From Sphingomonas insulae (lineage in GTDB: Bacteria; Pseudomonadota; Alphaproteobacteria; Sphingomonadales; Sphingomonadaceae): DNA of 64,000 nucleotides. The DNA lies in the NCBI RefSeq assembly GCF_010450875.1, contig NZ_CP048422.1, positions 1,233,001 to 1,297,000 on the forward strand, given 5' to 3'. Position 1 is the first letter of the stretch. Each line of letters opens with the position of its first letter. Made by a program: the position numbers and the translations under genes. Of this stretch, positions 35,028 to 43,703 are shown piece by piece. A model generated the notes under the pieces. That model saw only the letters and a program-made list of their open reading frames with translations, was not told the origin of the DNA and searched no databases.

Positions 35028-37582
35028 CGCGCATGCGCCTGGATGCGGGTATCGCGCTGGCGACGCGGCATCGCCGTAGCCTGACCGTCGCTGCGGTCCT
35101 GATCGTCGCGGCGATCGGGTTCGAAGCGTTGCGGCTAGTGTTGCGCGAAGTGCACCTGAGCGATGTGCGAACCGCATTGCATGCGGTGCCGGACGGCCGG
35201 ATCGCGGCGGCGCTGGGGCTGACCGCGATCAGTTACCTGCTGCTGACCGGCCTCGACTGGGTGGCGCTTCGCGGCGTCGGCCGGCCGCTGCCATGGCGGA
35301 TCGCCGCGGCGGGATCGTTCACCAGCTATACGTTGAGCCACAACCTGGGCCTGTCGCTGATTACCGGCGGATCGGCGCGGTTGCGGCTGTATGGGGCCGC
35401 GGGCCTGGCGTTCGGCGAGATCGCGCAGGTCGCGGCGATCTGCGCCATGGCGTTCTGGGCGGGCGTGGCCGGTGCGGGCGGCATCGGGTTGATCCTGAGC
35501 GACGGCATCGCGCTGGGGCCGGTGACGCTGGGGCCGGCGGCGGCACGGGCAATGGGCGCGGCGCTGATCGCGGCACTGGCGGTGTTGCCGATCGTGCGGG
35601 CGAGCGGGCGCGAATCGCTCGGCTGGGGGCGGCTGCGTATCGCGCTGCCCAGCTTGCGGCAGATGGCAGCGCTGGGCGCACTGTCGCTTGCCGACCTGAG
35701 TGCGGCGTCGGCGGCGCTGTTCGTGTTGACGCCGCACGGCACGATCGCGGCGTTCCCCGCCTTCGTCGTCGCCTATGCCGTGGCGGTGGTGGTCGCGCTG
35801 CTGCTGCACGTACCGGGCGGGCTGGGCGTGTTCGAGACGGTGGTGCTGGCGACGGTGCCGGGCGACCGGCCGGCGCTGTTCGCGGGATTGCTGCTGTATC
35901 GGCTGATCTATTATCTGTTGCCGCTGCTGATCGCGGCGATCGGCATCGCGGTGGCCGAGGGGTGGCGGCTGCGCCATCCGATCCGGCGCGGCCTGTCCTA
36001 TGTCGATCGCGCCGGGCAATTGCTGGCGCCGAGCGCGGTGACCGTGCTGGTGTTCGTCGCCGGGCTCGTGATGCTGGTCTCCGGCGCGCTGCCGGGCGTG
36101 AAGGGGCGGCTGGCCGACCTGCAGGATCTGGTGCCGCTGCCCTTCATCGAAGGGTCGCACATGGCGGGCAGCCTGATCGGCACCGCGATGCTGCTGGTGG
36201 CCCCCGCGCTGACCGCGCGGCTGCGGTCCGGCTGGGCGGCGGCGCGGGTGTTGCTGATGTGCGGCGCGCTGTTTTCGCTGATGAAGGGCCTGGATTACGA
36301 AGAGGCGCTGTTGCAGCTGATCGTCGCCGGCGTGCTGCAATACTGCCGTGCGAGCTTCTATCGCGAGGGCGGTATCCTGACCGATCGGCCGCGCTGGCCG
36401 TGGCTGGTCGCGGCGGCGGCGGCGGTGGGGCTGAGCATCTGGGCGGGATTCTTCGCCTACAAGCGCACGCCCTACAGCGACGAATTGTGGTGGCGGTTCG
36501 CGTTCGACGCCAATGCGCCGCGATTCCTGCGCGCGAGTTTCGCCGCCGGGGTGCTGTTGACCGCGGCGTCGGCGTGGCAGCTGCTGACCGCCAGTGCGAC
36601 GCGGTCGCTGCCCGATGCTTTGCCACCCGAAGATGTGATCGCGGCGGCGGCGGCGCACGCGTCGCGCACCGACACGGCGCTGGCGTTCACCGGCGACAAG
36701 AGCTTCGTCGTGTCGGCGGCGGGCGATGCGTTCCTGATGTACCGGGTGCAGGGCCGCAGCTGGGTGGTGATGGGCGATCCGGTCGGCCCGGCAGCGGCGT
36801 GGAGCGAATTGGTGTGGAGCATCCGCCGGGCCTGCGATGCGCGAGCGGGTCGGCTGTGCTTCTATCAGGCGAGCGAGCGGATGCTGCCGTTGTTCGTCGA
36901 GCTGGGATTACAGGCGATCAAATATGGCGAGGAGGCGCATGTCGCTACCGCCCTGTTTTCCATGGCGGGGCCGCGTGGAAAGTCGCTGCGCCACGCAGTG
37001 CGACGGACCGAGGCGGCGGGGGCCGTGTTCTCGGTCGAGTCGGCGGCGGTGGTGCCGGCGTTGATGGGCGAGCTGGCCGAGGTGTCGGCAGTGTGGCTGG
37101 CAGACAAGGCGGGACGCGAGAAACGGTTCAGCCTGGGCGCGTTCGACCCGGACTATCTGACGCGCTTCCCGATCGCGTTGGTGCGGGTGGAAGGGCGGAT
37201 CGTCGCCTTCGCCAACATCTGGGTATCCGGCGATGGCGAGGAAACGTCGGTGGACCTGATGCGCCACCGCCCGGATGCACCCTATGGTACGATGGAGATG
37301 ATGATGGTGCGGTTGATCGAATGGGCGCGCGATGCGGGCTACGATCGGTTCAACCTAGGGATGGCGCCGCTGTCGGGCATGCCGAGCGGTCGGCTGGCGC
37401 CGCTATGGGCGCGGCTGGGGCATGCGATGTATGCCAATGGCGAGCGTTTGTACGGTTTTGCCGGATTGCGTGCCTTCAAGGCGAAATACGGGCCGGAATG
37501 GGTGTCGCGCTATATCGCCACACCGCCCGGCGCGGCGATGCCGCGGACGCTGATCGACCTCGCCCGGCTGGTGAGCGCCTGA
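35024..37582 (+). CDS. mprF: MprF-like phosphatidylglycerol aminoacyltransferase/flippase
   Basis: A two-part protein of about 852 residues. Residues 20-520 form a polytopic flippase domain with about 14 helices (for example ISYLLLTGLDWVALRGVGRPLPWR, HNLGLSLITGGSARLRLYG). Residues 560-850 form the cytosolic synthase domain with GNAT-like folds (VVMGDPVGPAAAWSELVW, RLCFYQASERMLPLFVELG, FNLGMAPLSGMP). MprF moves lysine or alanine from tRNA to phosphatidylglycerol and flips the product, lowering surface charge. The GTG overlapping the DUF2147 stop is used; an ATG nine bases later is an alternative. Confidence 0.88.
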   Translation: MTRMRLDAGIALATRHRRSLTVAAVLIVAAIGFEALRLVLREVHLSDVRTALHAVPDGRIAAALGLTAISYLLLTGLDWVALRGVGRPLPWRIAAAGSFTSYTLSHNLGLSLITGGSARLRLYGAAGLAFGEIAQVAAICAMAFWAGVAGAGGIGLILSDGIALGPVTLGPAAARAMGAALIAALAVLPIVRASGRESLGWGRLRIALPSLRQMAALGALSLADLSAASAALFVLTPHGTIAAFPAFVVAYAVAVVVALLLHVPGGLGVFETVVLATVPGDRPALFAGLLLYRLIYYLLPLLIAAIGIAVAEGWRLRHPIRRGLSYVDRAGQLLAPSAVTVLVFVAGLVMLVSGALPGVKGRLADLQDLVPLPFIEGSHMAGSLIGTAMLLVAPALTARLRSGWAAARVLLMCGALFSLMKGLDYEEALLQLIVAGVLQYCRASFYREGGILTDRPRWPWLVAAAAAVGLSIWAGFFAYKRTPYSDELWWRFAFDANAPRFLRASFAAGVLLTAASAWQLLTASATRSLPDALPPEDVIAAAAAHASRTDTALAFTGDKSFVVSAAGDAFLMYRVQGRSWVVMGDPVGPAAAWSELVWSIRRACDARAGRLCFYQASERMLPLFVELGLQAIKYGEEAHVATALFSMAGPRGKSLRHAVRRTEAAGAVFSVESAAVVPALMGELAEVSAVWLADKAGREKRFSLGAFDPDYLTRFPIALVRVEGRIVAFANIWVSGDGEETSVDLMRHRPDAPYGTMEMMMVRLIEWARDAGYDRFNLGMAPLSGMPSGRLAPLWARLGHAMYANGERLYGFAGLRAFKAKYGPEWVSRYIATPPGAAMPRTLIDLARLVSA

Positions 37583-37593
37583 TAGAAGGACGC

Positions 37594-38439
37594 ATGACCC
37601 GGAAAATCCGCAAATGTCGCAGCGTGTTGTTCATGCCCGCCTCCAACCCGCGGGCGATGGCGAAGGCGCGGGGGCTGGCCTGCGATGCGGTCATTCTGGA
37701 TATGGAGGATGCGGTCGCGCCCGAGGTGAAGGCGGCGGCGCGGGACGCGGCGGTGTCGGCGGCGGGCGAGGGGTTCGGCGATCGGCTTTGCGCCGTACGG
37801 ATCAATGCGCTCGATACGCCATGGGGTCGCGAGGACGCGGCGGTGCTGGCGGCTGCGCCGGGGGTCGACGCGGTGGTGGTGCCGAAGGTGGCGTCGGCCG
37901 CCGACCTGATGGCGGTGCGCGGGATATTGGGTGCGGACGGTCCACCGGTCTGGGCGATGATCGAGACGTGCGGGGCGATTCTGCGGCTGGCCGAGATCGT
38001 TGCGGCGGGGGCGGGGCTGGAACTGTTGATCGCGGGGACCAACGACCTTGCCAAGGACATGCGATGCCGGCCGGGGGAGGCGCGCGATCCGCTGGTGCCG
38101 GCGCTGGTGCAGGTGGTGATCGCTGCCCGCTCCGCGGGACTGGTGGCGCTGGACGGCGTGTGCAACGCGATCGGCGACGAGCCGCGGCTGGCGGCCGAAT
38201 GCGCACAAGGCGCCATGCTGGGGTTCGATGGCAAGACGTTGATCCATCCGGCCCAGATCGCCGCGGCACATGCGGCGTTCGGGCCGTCGGAGGCGGAACT
38301 GGCATGGGCACGCGGTGTCGTGGCGGCCTTCGCCGCGCCCGACGCGGCGGGCAAGGGTGCGATCCGGCTGGGCGGGGCGATGGTGGAGCGATTGCACCTT
38401 GCCGAGGCGGAGCGGTTATTGGCGATGGCGGGCGACTGA
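37594..38439 (+). CDS. HpcH/HpaI-type CoA-ester lyase (citrate lyase beta-like)
   Basis: A 281-residue TIM-barrel lyase of the CitE-like group, which cleaves acyl-CoA esters such as malyl-CoA or citramalyl-CoA. Motifs seen are SVLFMPASNPRAMAKARGL, the acidic LDMEDAVAPE, INALDTPWG, VVVPKVAS, WAMIETCGAILRL with the Mg-binding Glu, and AGTNDLAKDMR. Near the end GFDGKTLIHPAQI is characteristic. AGAAGGA precedes the ATG. It starts 11 bases after mprF and may simply be read through from that operon; no metabolic partner is adjacent. Confidence 0.87.
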   Translation: MTRKIRKCRSVLFMPASNPRAMAKARGLACDAVILDMEDAVAPEVKAAARDAAVSAAGEGFGDRLCAVRINALDTPWGREDAAVLAAAPGVDAVVVPKVASAADLMAVRGILGADGPPVWAMIETCGAILRLAEIVAAGAGLELLIAGTNDLAKDMRCRPGEARDPLVPALVQVVIAARSAGLVALDGVCNAIGDEPRLAAECAQGAMLGFDGKTLIHPAQIAAAHAAFGPSEAELAWARGVVAAFAAPDAAGKGAIRLGGAMVERLHLAEAERLLAMAGD

Positions 38440-38552
38440 GCGTTATCCGGCACCTAGCGGTGAACAATCGCCAGTCGCCGGAAGCCGCTAGCGCCGTACC
38501 GGCAATCGCCCTACGCCATGCGGTTCCGCCGTCTTCTTGGCGGGGAGGGCCG

Positions 38553-40643
38553 CTACCCCTCCAGAATGGCGCGAACGCGGTCGGCGATGACGTCCATCGC
38601 GAACGGCTTGGTGACCAGCGCCATATTGGGGGCAAGTGGGCCGTTGCCGATCACCGCGTTTTCCGCATAGCCGGTGATGAACAGCACCTTCAGGTCCGGC
38701 AGCAGCGCCATCGCCGCATCGGCGACCTGACGGCCGTTCATCTGGCCGGGCAGGCCGACGTCGGTGATGAGCAGGTCGACCTGCGCGCCGGTGCCGAGCA
38801 GCCGCATCGCGCCGGCGCCGTCGCCCGCCTCCAGCACGGTGTGGCCCATCTCTTCGAGGATTTCGACCACCAGCATGCGGATCGTCGGTTCGTCATCGAC
38901 GACCATCACCGAATGGTGCCCCTCTGCCGCGACCGGCAGCGTGGTGGTCGTGGGGGCGGCATCATCCTCGGCATCGCCATAATGACGTGGCAGGTAGATG
39001 CACATCGTCGTGCCCTGGCCGAGTTCGGAATAGATGCGCACCTGGCCACCCGACTGGCGCGCGAAGCCATAGATCATCGATAGACCCAGACCCGTGCCCT
39101 CGCCCATCGGCTTGGTGGTGTAGAAGGGGTCGAATGCGCGCGCCTGCACGTCGGGCGTCATGCCGGTGCCGGTGTCGGTGACGCAGAGCGAAAGGTACTG
39201 GCCGGGTTCGAGATCGCGTTCCTTGGCGCTGCGCTCGTCGAGCCAGCGGTTGGCGGTTTCGATCGTGATATGGCCGCCGTCGGGCATCGCGTCGCGCGCG
39301 TTGATGCAAAGGTTGAGCAGCGCATTTTCAAGCTGGTTCGGATCGACCATCGCCGGCCACAATCCGCCGGCACCGACCGTCTCAACTTCGACGCCGGGTC
39401 CCACGGTGCGCTGGATCAGATCGCGCAGGCCGTCGATCAGGCGGTTGATGTCGGTCGGCTTGGGATCGAGCGTCTGACGGCGCGAAAACGCCAGCAGCCG
39501 GTGGGTGAGCGCCGCGGCGCGTCGGGCCGCGCCTAGCGCGGCGGTGGAATAGCGCTCAAGCTCGCCGATCCGCCCTTGCCGGATGCGGACCTGCATCATT
39601 TCGATCGCGCCCGAGATGCCGGTCAGCATGTTGTTGAAATCGTGAGCCAGTCCACCGGTCAGCTGGCCGACCGCTTCCATCTTCTGCGCCTGGCGAAGGT
39701 GCGCCTCGGCGACCATCAATTCGCGGGTGCGCGCCTCGACCTGCTGTTCGAGGCTGGCGGTCAGGACGCTGAGTTCCTGTTCGACCCTGCGCCGTTCGAC
39801 CGCATCGCGGACGCGCTCTGCGATGTCGCGGACGAAGGCGACCTCTTCGGGCAGCCACGGCCGCGGAACAGCGTTGTTGAGATAGAGCAGCGCGACGAAT
39901 CCGCCCTGTTCGGTGACCGGCATGTTGATGAACGACAGCGCCGCGAGGCCCTTCAGCCCCTCTGCCGTGTCGCGGGTGCGGGGATCGGTATAGGCATTGC
40001 CGATCGCGACCGTATCACCGCGTTTCAGGTCCTCGATGTACGAGCCGTAATCGCGGAAATGGAGGATCGAAGGCAGGGGATCGATGCCCGGCGCACACCA
40101 CGGGCGTTCGGTGACGATCGTCTCCGCCTCAGGATCGATAGTGCCGTAGCCGCAGCGGCTGACATCGAGCAGGCGACCGAGGATTTCGACCGCGGCATAG
40201 GCGACGTCGGCGGGATCGCCGGTGGCGCGCAGCGCATCGTTAAGCTGGACGAGCGCCTGCAGGCGAAGCTCTGCCGATTTTCGCGCATCGATGTCGAAGC
40301 TGATGCCCGGGAAACGGACCGCACGACCCGTAGCGTCGAGCATCGCCCGCCCGCGGGCGGCGACCCAGCGGGCACGTCCGTCGGGCTGGTACAAGCGATA
40401 GTCGCTTTCGAACGGCTCGCCGGTTTCAAGGGCGTGGGCGATTTCTGCCTGCACTCGTCTTGCGTCATCCGGGTGCATCGCGGCGAAGAAATGCCGGATC
40501 GGGGCACCCGCGCGGGCGGCGGACGGGTCGACGCCGTACAGATGGGCAAAGGCGGGGTCGGCGGTGACCCGGTCGGCCACGACGTCCCAATCCCAACTGC
40601 CGACGCTGATCGCACCGGAGATTTGCAGGTCTTCATCGGCCAT
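38553..40643 (-). CDS. Hybrid sensor histidine kinase (PAS-GAF-HisKA-HATPase-REC)
   Basis: A 696-residue cytosolic kinase without membrane helices. A PAS domain spans about 10-120 (SYDRLYQPDGRARWVAARGRAM-like segment) and a GAF domain about 130-285 (LLDVSRCGYGTID, GDTVAIGNAYTDPRTRDT, LAALSFINMPVTEQGGFVALLYLN). A coiled coil leads to the dimerisation domain with phospho-His in LTGGLAHDFNNMLTG. The ATPase carries ENALLNLCINARDAMPDGG, GTGMT and GEGTGLGLSMIYGF. A C-terminal receiver domain has LLITDVGLPG and VTKPF. The layout resembles light- or stress-sensing HWE-unrelated kinases of sphingomonads. The partner is unknown. Confidence 0.9.
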   Translation of the reverse strand: MADEDLQISGAISVGSWDWDVVADRVTADPAFAHLYGVDPSAARAGAPIRHFFAAMHPDDARRVQAEIAHALETGEPFESDYRLYQPDGRARWVAARGRAMLDATGRAVRFPGISFDIDARKSAELRLQALVQLNDALRATGDPADVAYAAVEILGRLLDVSRCGYGTIDPEAETIVTERPWCAPGIDPLPSILHFRDYGSYIEDLKRGDTVAIGNAYTDPRTRDTAEGLKGLAALSFINMPVTEQGGFVALLYLNNAVPRPWLPEEVAFVRDIAERVRDAVERRRVEQELSVLTASLEQQVEARTRELMVAEAHLRQAQKMEAVGQLTGGLAHDFNNMLTGISGAIEMMQVRIRQGRIGELERYSTAALGAARRAAALTHRLLAFSRRQTLDPKPTDINRLIDGLRDLIQRTVGPGVEVETVGAGGLWPAMVDPNQLENALLNLCINARDAMPDGGHITIETANRWLDERSAKERDLEPGQYLSLCVTDTGTGMTPDVQARAFDPFYTTKPMGEGTGLGLSMIYGFARQSGGQVRIYSELGQGTTMCIYLPRHYGDAEDDAAPTTTTLPVAAEGHHSVMVVDDEPTIRMLVVEILEEMGHTVLEAGDGAGAMRLLGTGAQVDLLITDVGLPGQMNGRQVADAAMALLPDLKVLFITGYAENAVIGNGPLAPNMALVTKPFAMDVIADRVRAILEG

Positions 40644-40672
40644 CGGTGGCAAATCGTCTCTGTAAGTGGGGC

Positions 40673-40915
40673 TCAGACCGGATCGGTCGCTCGGCGGCGG
40701 GCTTCGCCGGCAGCGTCTTCCGCCGGCAGACCGGTGTCGATCGGCGCATTGGGCGCGGTGCCGTGCTGGCCCTTGCCGGTCACCGCCGAACGTGGTCCAA
40801 GGCCGCCGCCGCCCGTCTGCGTGTCGAGCGTTTCGTCATGCAGCACACGCGCAGCGGTATCGTGATCGCGCGGCATAAGCTCGTCGGGTGCATTGTTGGG
40901 CTGATCGGTCGGCAT
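40673..40915 (-). CDS. Small hydrophilic protein upstream of the hybrid kinase
   Basis: An 80-residue, Gly/Asp/Pro-rich, probably disordered protein (DELMPRDHDTAARVLHDETLDTQTGGGGLGPRS). It has a strong AGGAG site six bases before the ATG, which is the main reason to accept it. It ends 29 bases before the hybrid kinase start on the same strand, so the two form an operon. No domain or function is recognised. Proteins of this sort are commonly seen as short conserved hypotheticals in sphingomonads. Confidence 0.62.
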   Translation of the reverse strand: MPTDQPNNAPDELMPRDHDTAARVLHDETLDTQTGGGGLGPRSAVTGKGQHGTAPNAPIDTGLPAEDAAGEARRRATDPV

Positions 40916-41022
40916 GACATACTCCTATGCTGATCCGGCAACGATCCGCAACGCGGAGCGATCCTGTGGGCGCGACGAACCGAGCCGCGTCGACCGGGCA
41001 GAGCCGCGTCCATCGGGCGGGA

Positions 41023-42456
41023 TCAGCGACTGGTCGCGGCTATGTCCTCCCGGTTCCAGCCGCCGCCCATCGCCTGATACAGCGCGACATAGGCGGTGGC
41101 CCGGTCGGCGCGGGCCTGCACGAGCGCGAGTTCCGCGGTGAGCAAGCCGCGCTGCGCGTCGAGCTGTTCGATATAAGACGTATAGCCGGCGCGATAGCGG
41201 TTGCTGGCGTTCCGCAGTGCGCCTGCGAGAGCGTCGACCTGCAGGCCCAGCGCAGTCGCCTGCTGTGCGGAGCGCTGGACGCCAGCAAGCGCGTTGTCGA
41301 CCTCCTGGAACGCGGTCAGGGCGGTACGTCGATAGGCGAAGGCGGCCTGGTCGCGGCGAGCGGCGGCGATGTCGCTTTGCGCGCGCAGCCGGCCGCCATC
41401 GAAGATCGGCGAGAGGATGCTGGCGCCGATCGAAAAGACGCCGATCGGATTGGCGAGTGCGGTGGAGAGGACGACCCCGGCCGATCCGGTAAGCGCCAGA
41501 TTGGGGAGCATCGCGGCGCGCGCGCTGTCGAGCGTGCGGTCGGTGGCGACCAGCGTCTGTTCAGCCTGGAACAGGTCGGGGCGTCGACGCAACAGGTCCG
41601 CGGGCAATCCGTCGGGGATTGCGGGCGCCAGCAGCCGGTCGAGGGGCAGGCCACGCGATATCGGGCCGGGGCTGGTGCCGAGCAGCAGGCTGAGGGCGTT
41701 TTCCTGACGGCTGATCGCCAGCTGCGCCGCAGGGACGAGTTGCTGGGTGGCGCGATATTCCGCCTCTGCCTGGCGCAGTTCGAGGTTGGAGGTATAGCCC
41801 GCCTCGGCCCGGCGGCGTGCGATGCGCAACGCTTCTGTCCGGGCGGCGAGCGTCTGTTGCGCGACGGCGAGCCGCTGGTCGAGCGCGCGCAACGCGATGT
41901 AGCCGCTCGCGACACTGCCGGCGATGGCCAAGCGAACGGTGTCGCGGGCGCCTTCGCTGGCGAGCAATTGCGCCTGCGCCGCTCGGGACGCCTGGCGAAG
42001 GCGACCGAACAGGTCGAGATCGTAGCTGGCGGTGATCGCCGGCTGCGCGCCGAAGGCATCGCTGGGGGTACCGAACGGACTGACGGTCTGGCCGGTGGTG
42101 CCGGGCAGGTTGCCGCCCAGCGTGGGCGTACGCTGGGCCTGCGCCAGCCGCGCGGCGGCGCGCGATTCGTCGATGCGCGATGCGGCGGCGGCGAGGTCGA
42201 CGTTGTTCGCGAGCGCCCGTGCAACCAGATCGGTGAGGACCGGGTCGCCGAACGCGTTCCACCAGTCGGCGCGAACCGGCTGCCCGGCGCCGAGCGCCGT
42301 GCGCCACTGTGGCGGCGGGACGACGGCGCTGGTCGCGGGTGGTGCGGGGCGGGGGCCGATGCAGCCGGCGAGGGCGGCACATAGCATCGCACCGCATGCG
42401 CTGCGCCGAAGACCACGCCAAAGTATAGTCCTCCACGGCAGGCGGAAGGGCGACAT
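41023..42456 (-). CDS. Outer-membrane efflux lipoprotein (NodT/OprM type)
   Basis: A 477-residue TolC-like outer-membrane channel of the RND/NodT lipoprotein group. The signal sequence ends in the lipobox LAGC (Cys about 32). WWNAFGDPVLTDLVARALANNVDLAAAASRIDESRAAARLAQAQRTPTL opens the mature part. The two helical hairpin repeats carry QASRAAQAQLLASEGARDTVRLAIAGSVASGYIALRALDQRL and GYTSNLELRQAEAEYRATQQL. It closes a tripartite efflux operon, following the membrane fusion and MFS genes on the same strand, 71 bases behind the former. Confidence 0.9.
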   Translation of the reverse strand: MSPFRLPWRTILWRGLRRSACGAMLCAALAGCIGPRPAPPATSAVVPPPQWRTALGAGQPVRADWWNAFGDPVLTDLVARALANNVDLAAAASRIDESRAAARLAQAQRTPTLGGNLPGTTGQTVSPFGTPSDAFGAQPAITASYDLDLFGRLRQASRAAQAQLLASEGARDTVRLAIAGSVASGYIALRALDQRLAVAQQTLAARTEALRIARRRAEAGYTSNLELRQAEAEYRATQQLVPAAQLAISRQENALSLLLGTSPGPISRGLPLDRLLAPAIPDGLPADLLRRRPDLFQAEQTLVATDRTLDSARAAMLPNLALTGSAGVVLSTALANPIGVFSIGASILSPIFDGGRLRAQSDIAAARRDQAAFAYRRTALTAFQEVDNALAGVQRSAQQATALGLQVDALAGALRNASNRYRAGYTSYIEQLDAQRGLLTAELALVQARADRATAYVALYQAMGGGWNREDIAATSR

Positions 42457-42527
42457 GATCGAGCAAGCTGATTTGCGTCCCGGATTATTGCGAGTGCCGC
42501 AGCCCAAGTGGCGGGGTGGCGAGGCGA

Positions 42528-43703
42528 TCACTGCACCACCGGCCCGTTGGCGGTGTCGACGCGGGCCTGGACCGACATGCCGGGGCGCAGGCGTTGCGCG
42601 AGCGGCTGGCCCGGATTGATGCGGATGCGCACGGCGATCCTTTGGGGAACCTTGGTGAAATTGCCGGTGGCGTTGTCGGCCTTCAGCACGGCGAATTCCG
42701 ATCCCGCCGCGGGGCTGATGCGTTCGACATGGCCGAGCAGGCGCGCATTGGCGAGGCCATCGACGGTGAAGCTGGCGGACTGGCCGACGGCCATGCGTGC
42801 GGTCTGCGCTTCCTTGAAATTGGCGATGACCCAGGTTTCGGGTGGAACGAGGAACATCAACTGCGACCCGGCGGTGACATATTGGCCGACGCGGACGCCC
42901 ACTTCGCTCAGCCGACCGCCCTCGGGCGCGCGAATGACGGTGTTGGCGAGATCGATTTGCGCCAGGCGGCGGGCGGCTTCGGCGCCCGAGACACCGGCGC
43001 GCTGGCCACCGCGACCGACCTGCACGGTACGGATATCCTGCCGCGCGATCTCACGTGCGGCACGGGCTTGTTGCACTGCGGCCTGCGCCTGACGCAGCGC
43101 GGCGAGCGTCTGATCGCGTTCGCGCAAGGACACCGAACCGTCGGTGACGAGGTCGTTGACGCGGTTCATGTCCGCCTGCGCGCGCATCAGCTGTGCTTCG
43201 GCATTGGCGACGGCGGCGGTTTGCGCGGCGAGGCTGGCGGTCCGGCTGCTTTCGGACTGCTGTGCGTTGGCGAGCGTCGCCGCCTGCGCATCGACCTGCG
43301 CGCTCGCCTGGTCGACGCGCTGGCGATAGATGCGATCGTCGATCTGGACGAGCGGCTGGCCGGCCTTCACGTCGGCGAAGTCGCGAACGTAGACCTGCGT
43401 GACATATCCCGACACCTGCGGCGCGATCACCGTCGTGCGGCCGCGGACATAAGCGTTGTCGGTCGTCTGGTTGGCGCTGGCGAAGGGCGGCAGCCGCCAC
43501 GCCGCGAGGACCGCGAGCACGCCGCCCAGCGCGAGCAGGACGATGACGATCAGCGCGGTGCGGCTGGGCGGCTGCGGCCGCCAGCCCGAGCCGGCAGGCG
43601 CGCTGGGCGGGGCCACCGCCGTCGGCGCGGCGACGGGCTGGACCTCCGCGCGGGCTTCTTCGGTGGCGGGCGTGGGATCGACGGGGTTGCGACTGTCGGT
43701 CAT
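42528..43703 (-). CDS. emrA: EmrA/HlyD-type membrane fusion protein
   Basis: A 391-residue adaptor linking the MFS pump to the outer-membrane channel. It has a cytosolic Pro/Ala-rich start, one membrane helix (TALIVIVLLALGGVLAVLAAW), the barrel-sandwich entry TDNAYVRGRTTVIAPQVSGYVTQVYVRDFADVKAGQPLVQID, a long alpha-helical hairpin, and the second half with TVIRAPEGGRLSEVGVRVGQYVTAGSQLMFLVP. The ATG overlaps the pump gene stop (ATGA). Residue patterns are those of EmrA rather than AcrA. Confidence 0.92.
   Translation of the reverse strand: MTDSRNPVDPTPATEEARAEVQPVAAPTAVAPPSAPAGSGWRPQPPSRTALIVIVLLALGGVLAVLAAWRLPPFASANQTTDNAYVRGRTTVIAPQVSGYVTQVYVRDFADVKAGQPLVQIDDRIYRQRVDQASAQVDAQAATLANAQQSESSRTASLAAQTAAVANAEAQLMRAQADMNRVNDLVTDGSVSLRERDQTLAALRQAQAAVQQARAAREIARQDIRTVQVGRGGQRAGVSGAEAARRLAQIDLANTVIRAPEGGRLSEVGVRVGQYVTAGSQLMFLVPPETWVIANFKEAQTARMAVGQSASFTVDGLANARLLGHVERISPAAGSEFAVLKADNATGNFTKVPQRIAVRIRINPGQPLAQRLRPGMSVQARVDTANGPVVQ

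Noticed and set aside
35293..38439. 1048-codon frame covering mprF and the CoA lyase
   Set aside because: Its first two thirds are a shifted reading of mprF; only the final part from the ATG after AGAAGGA is a real gene.
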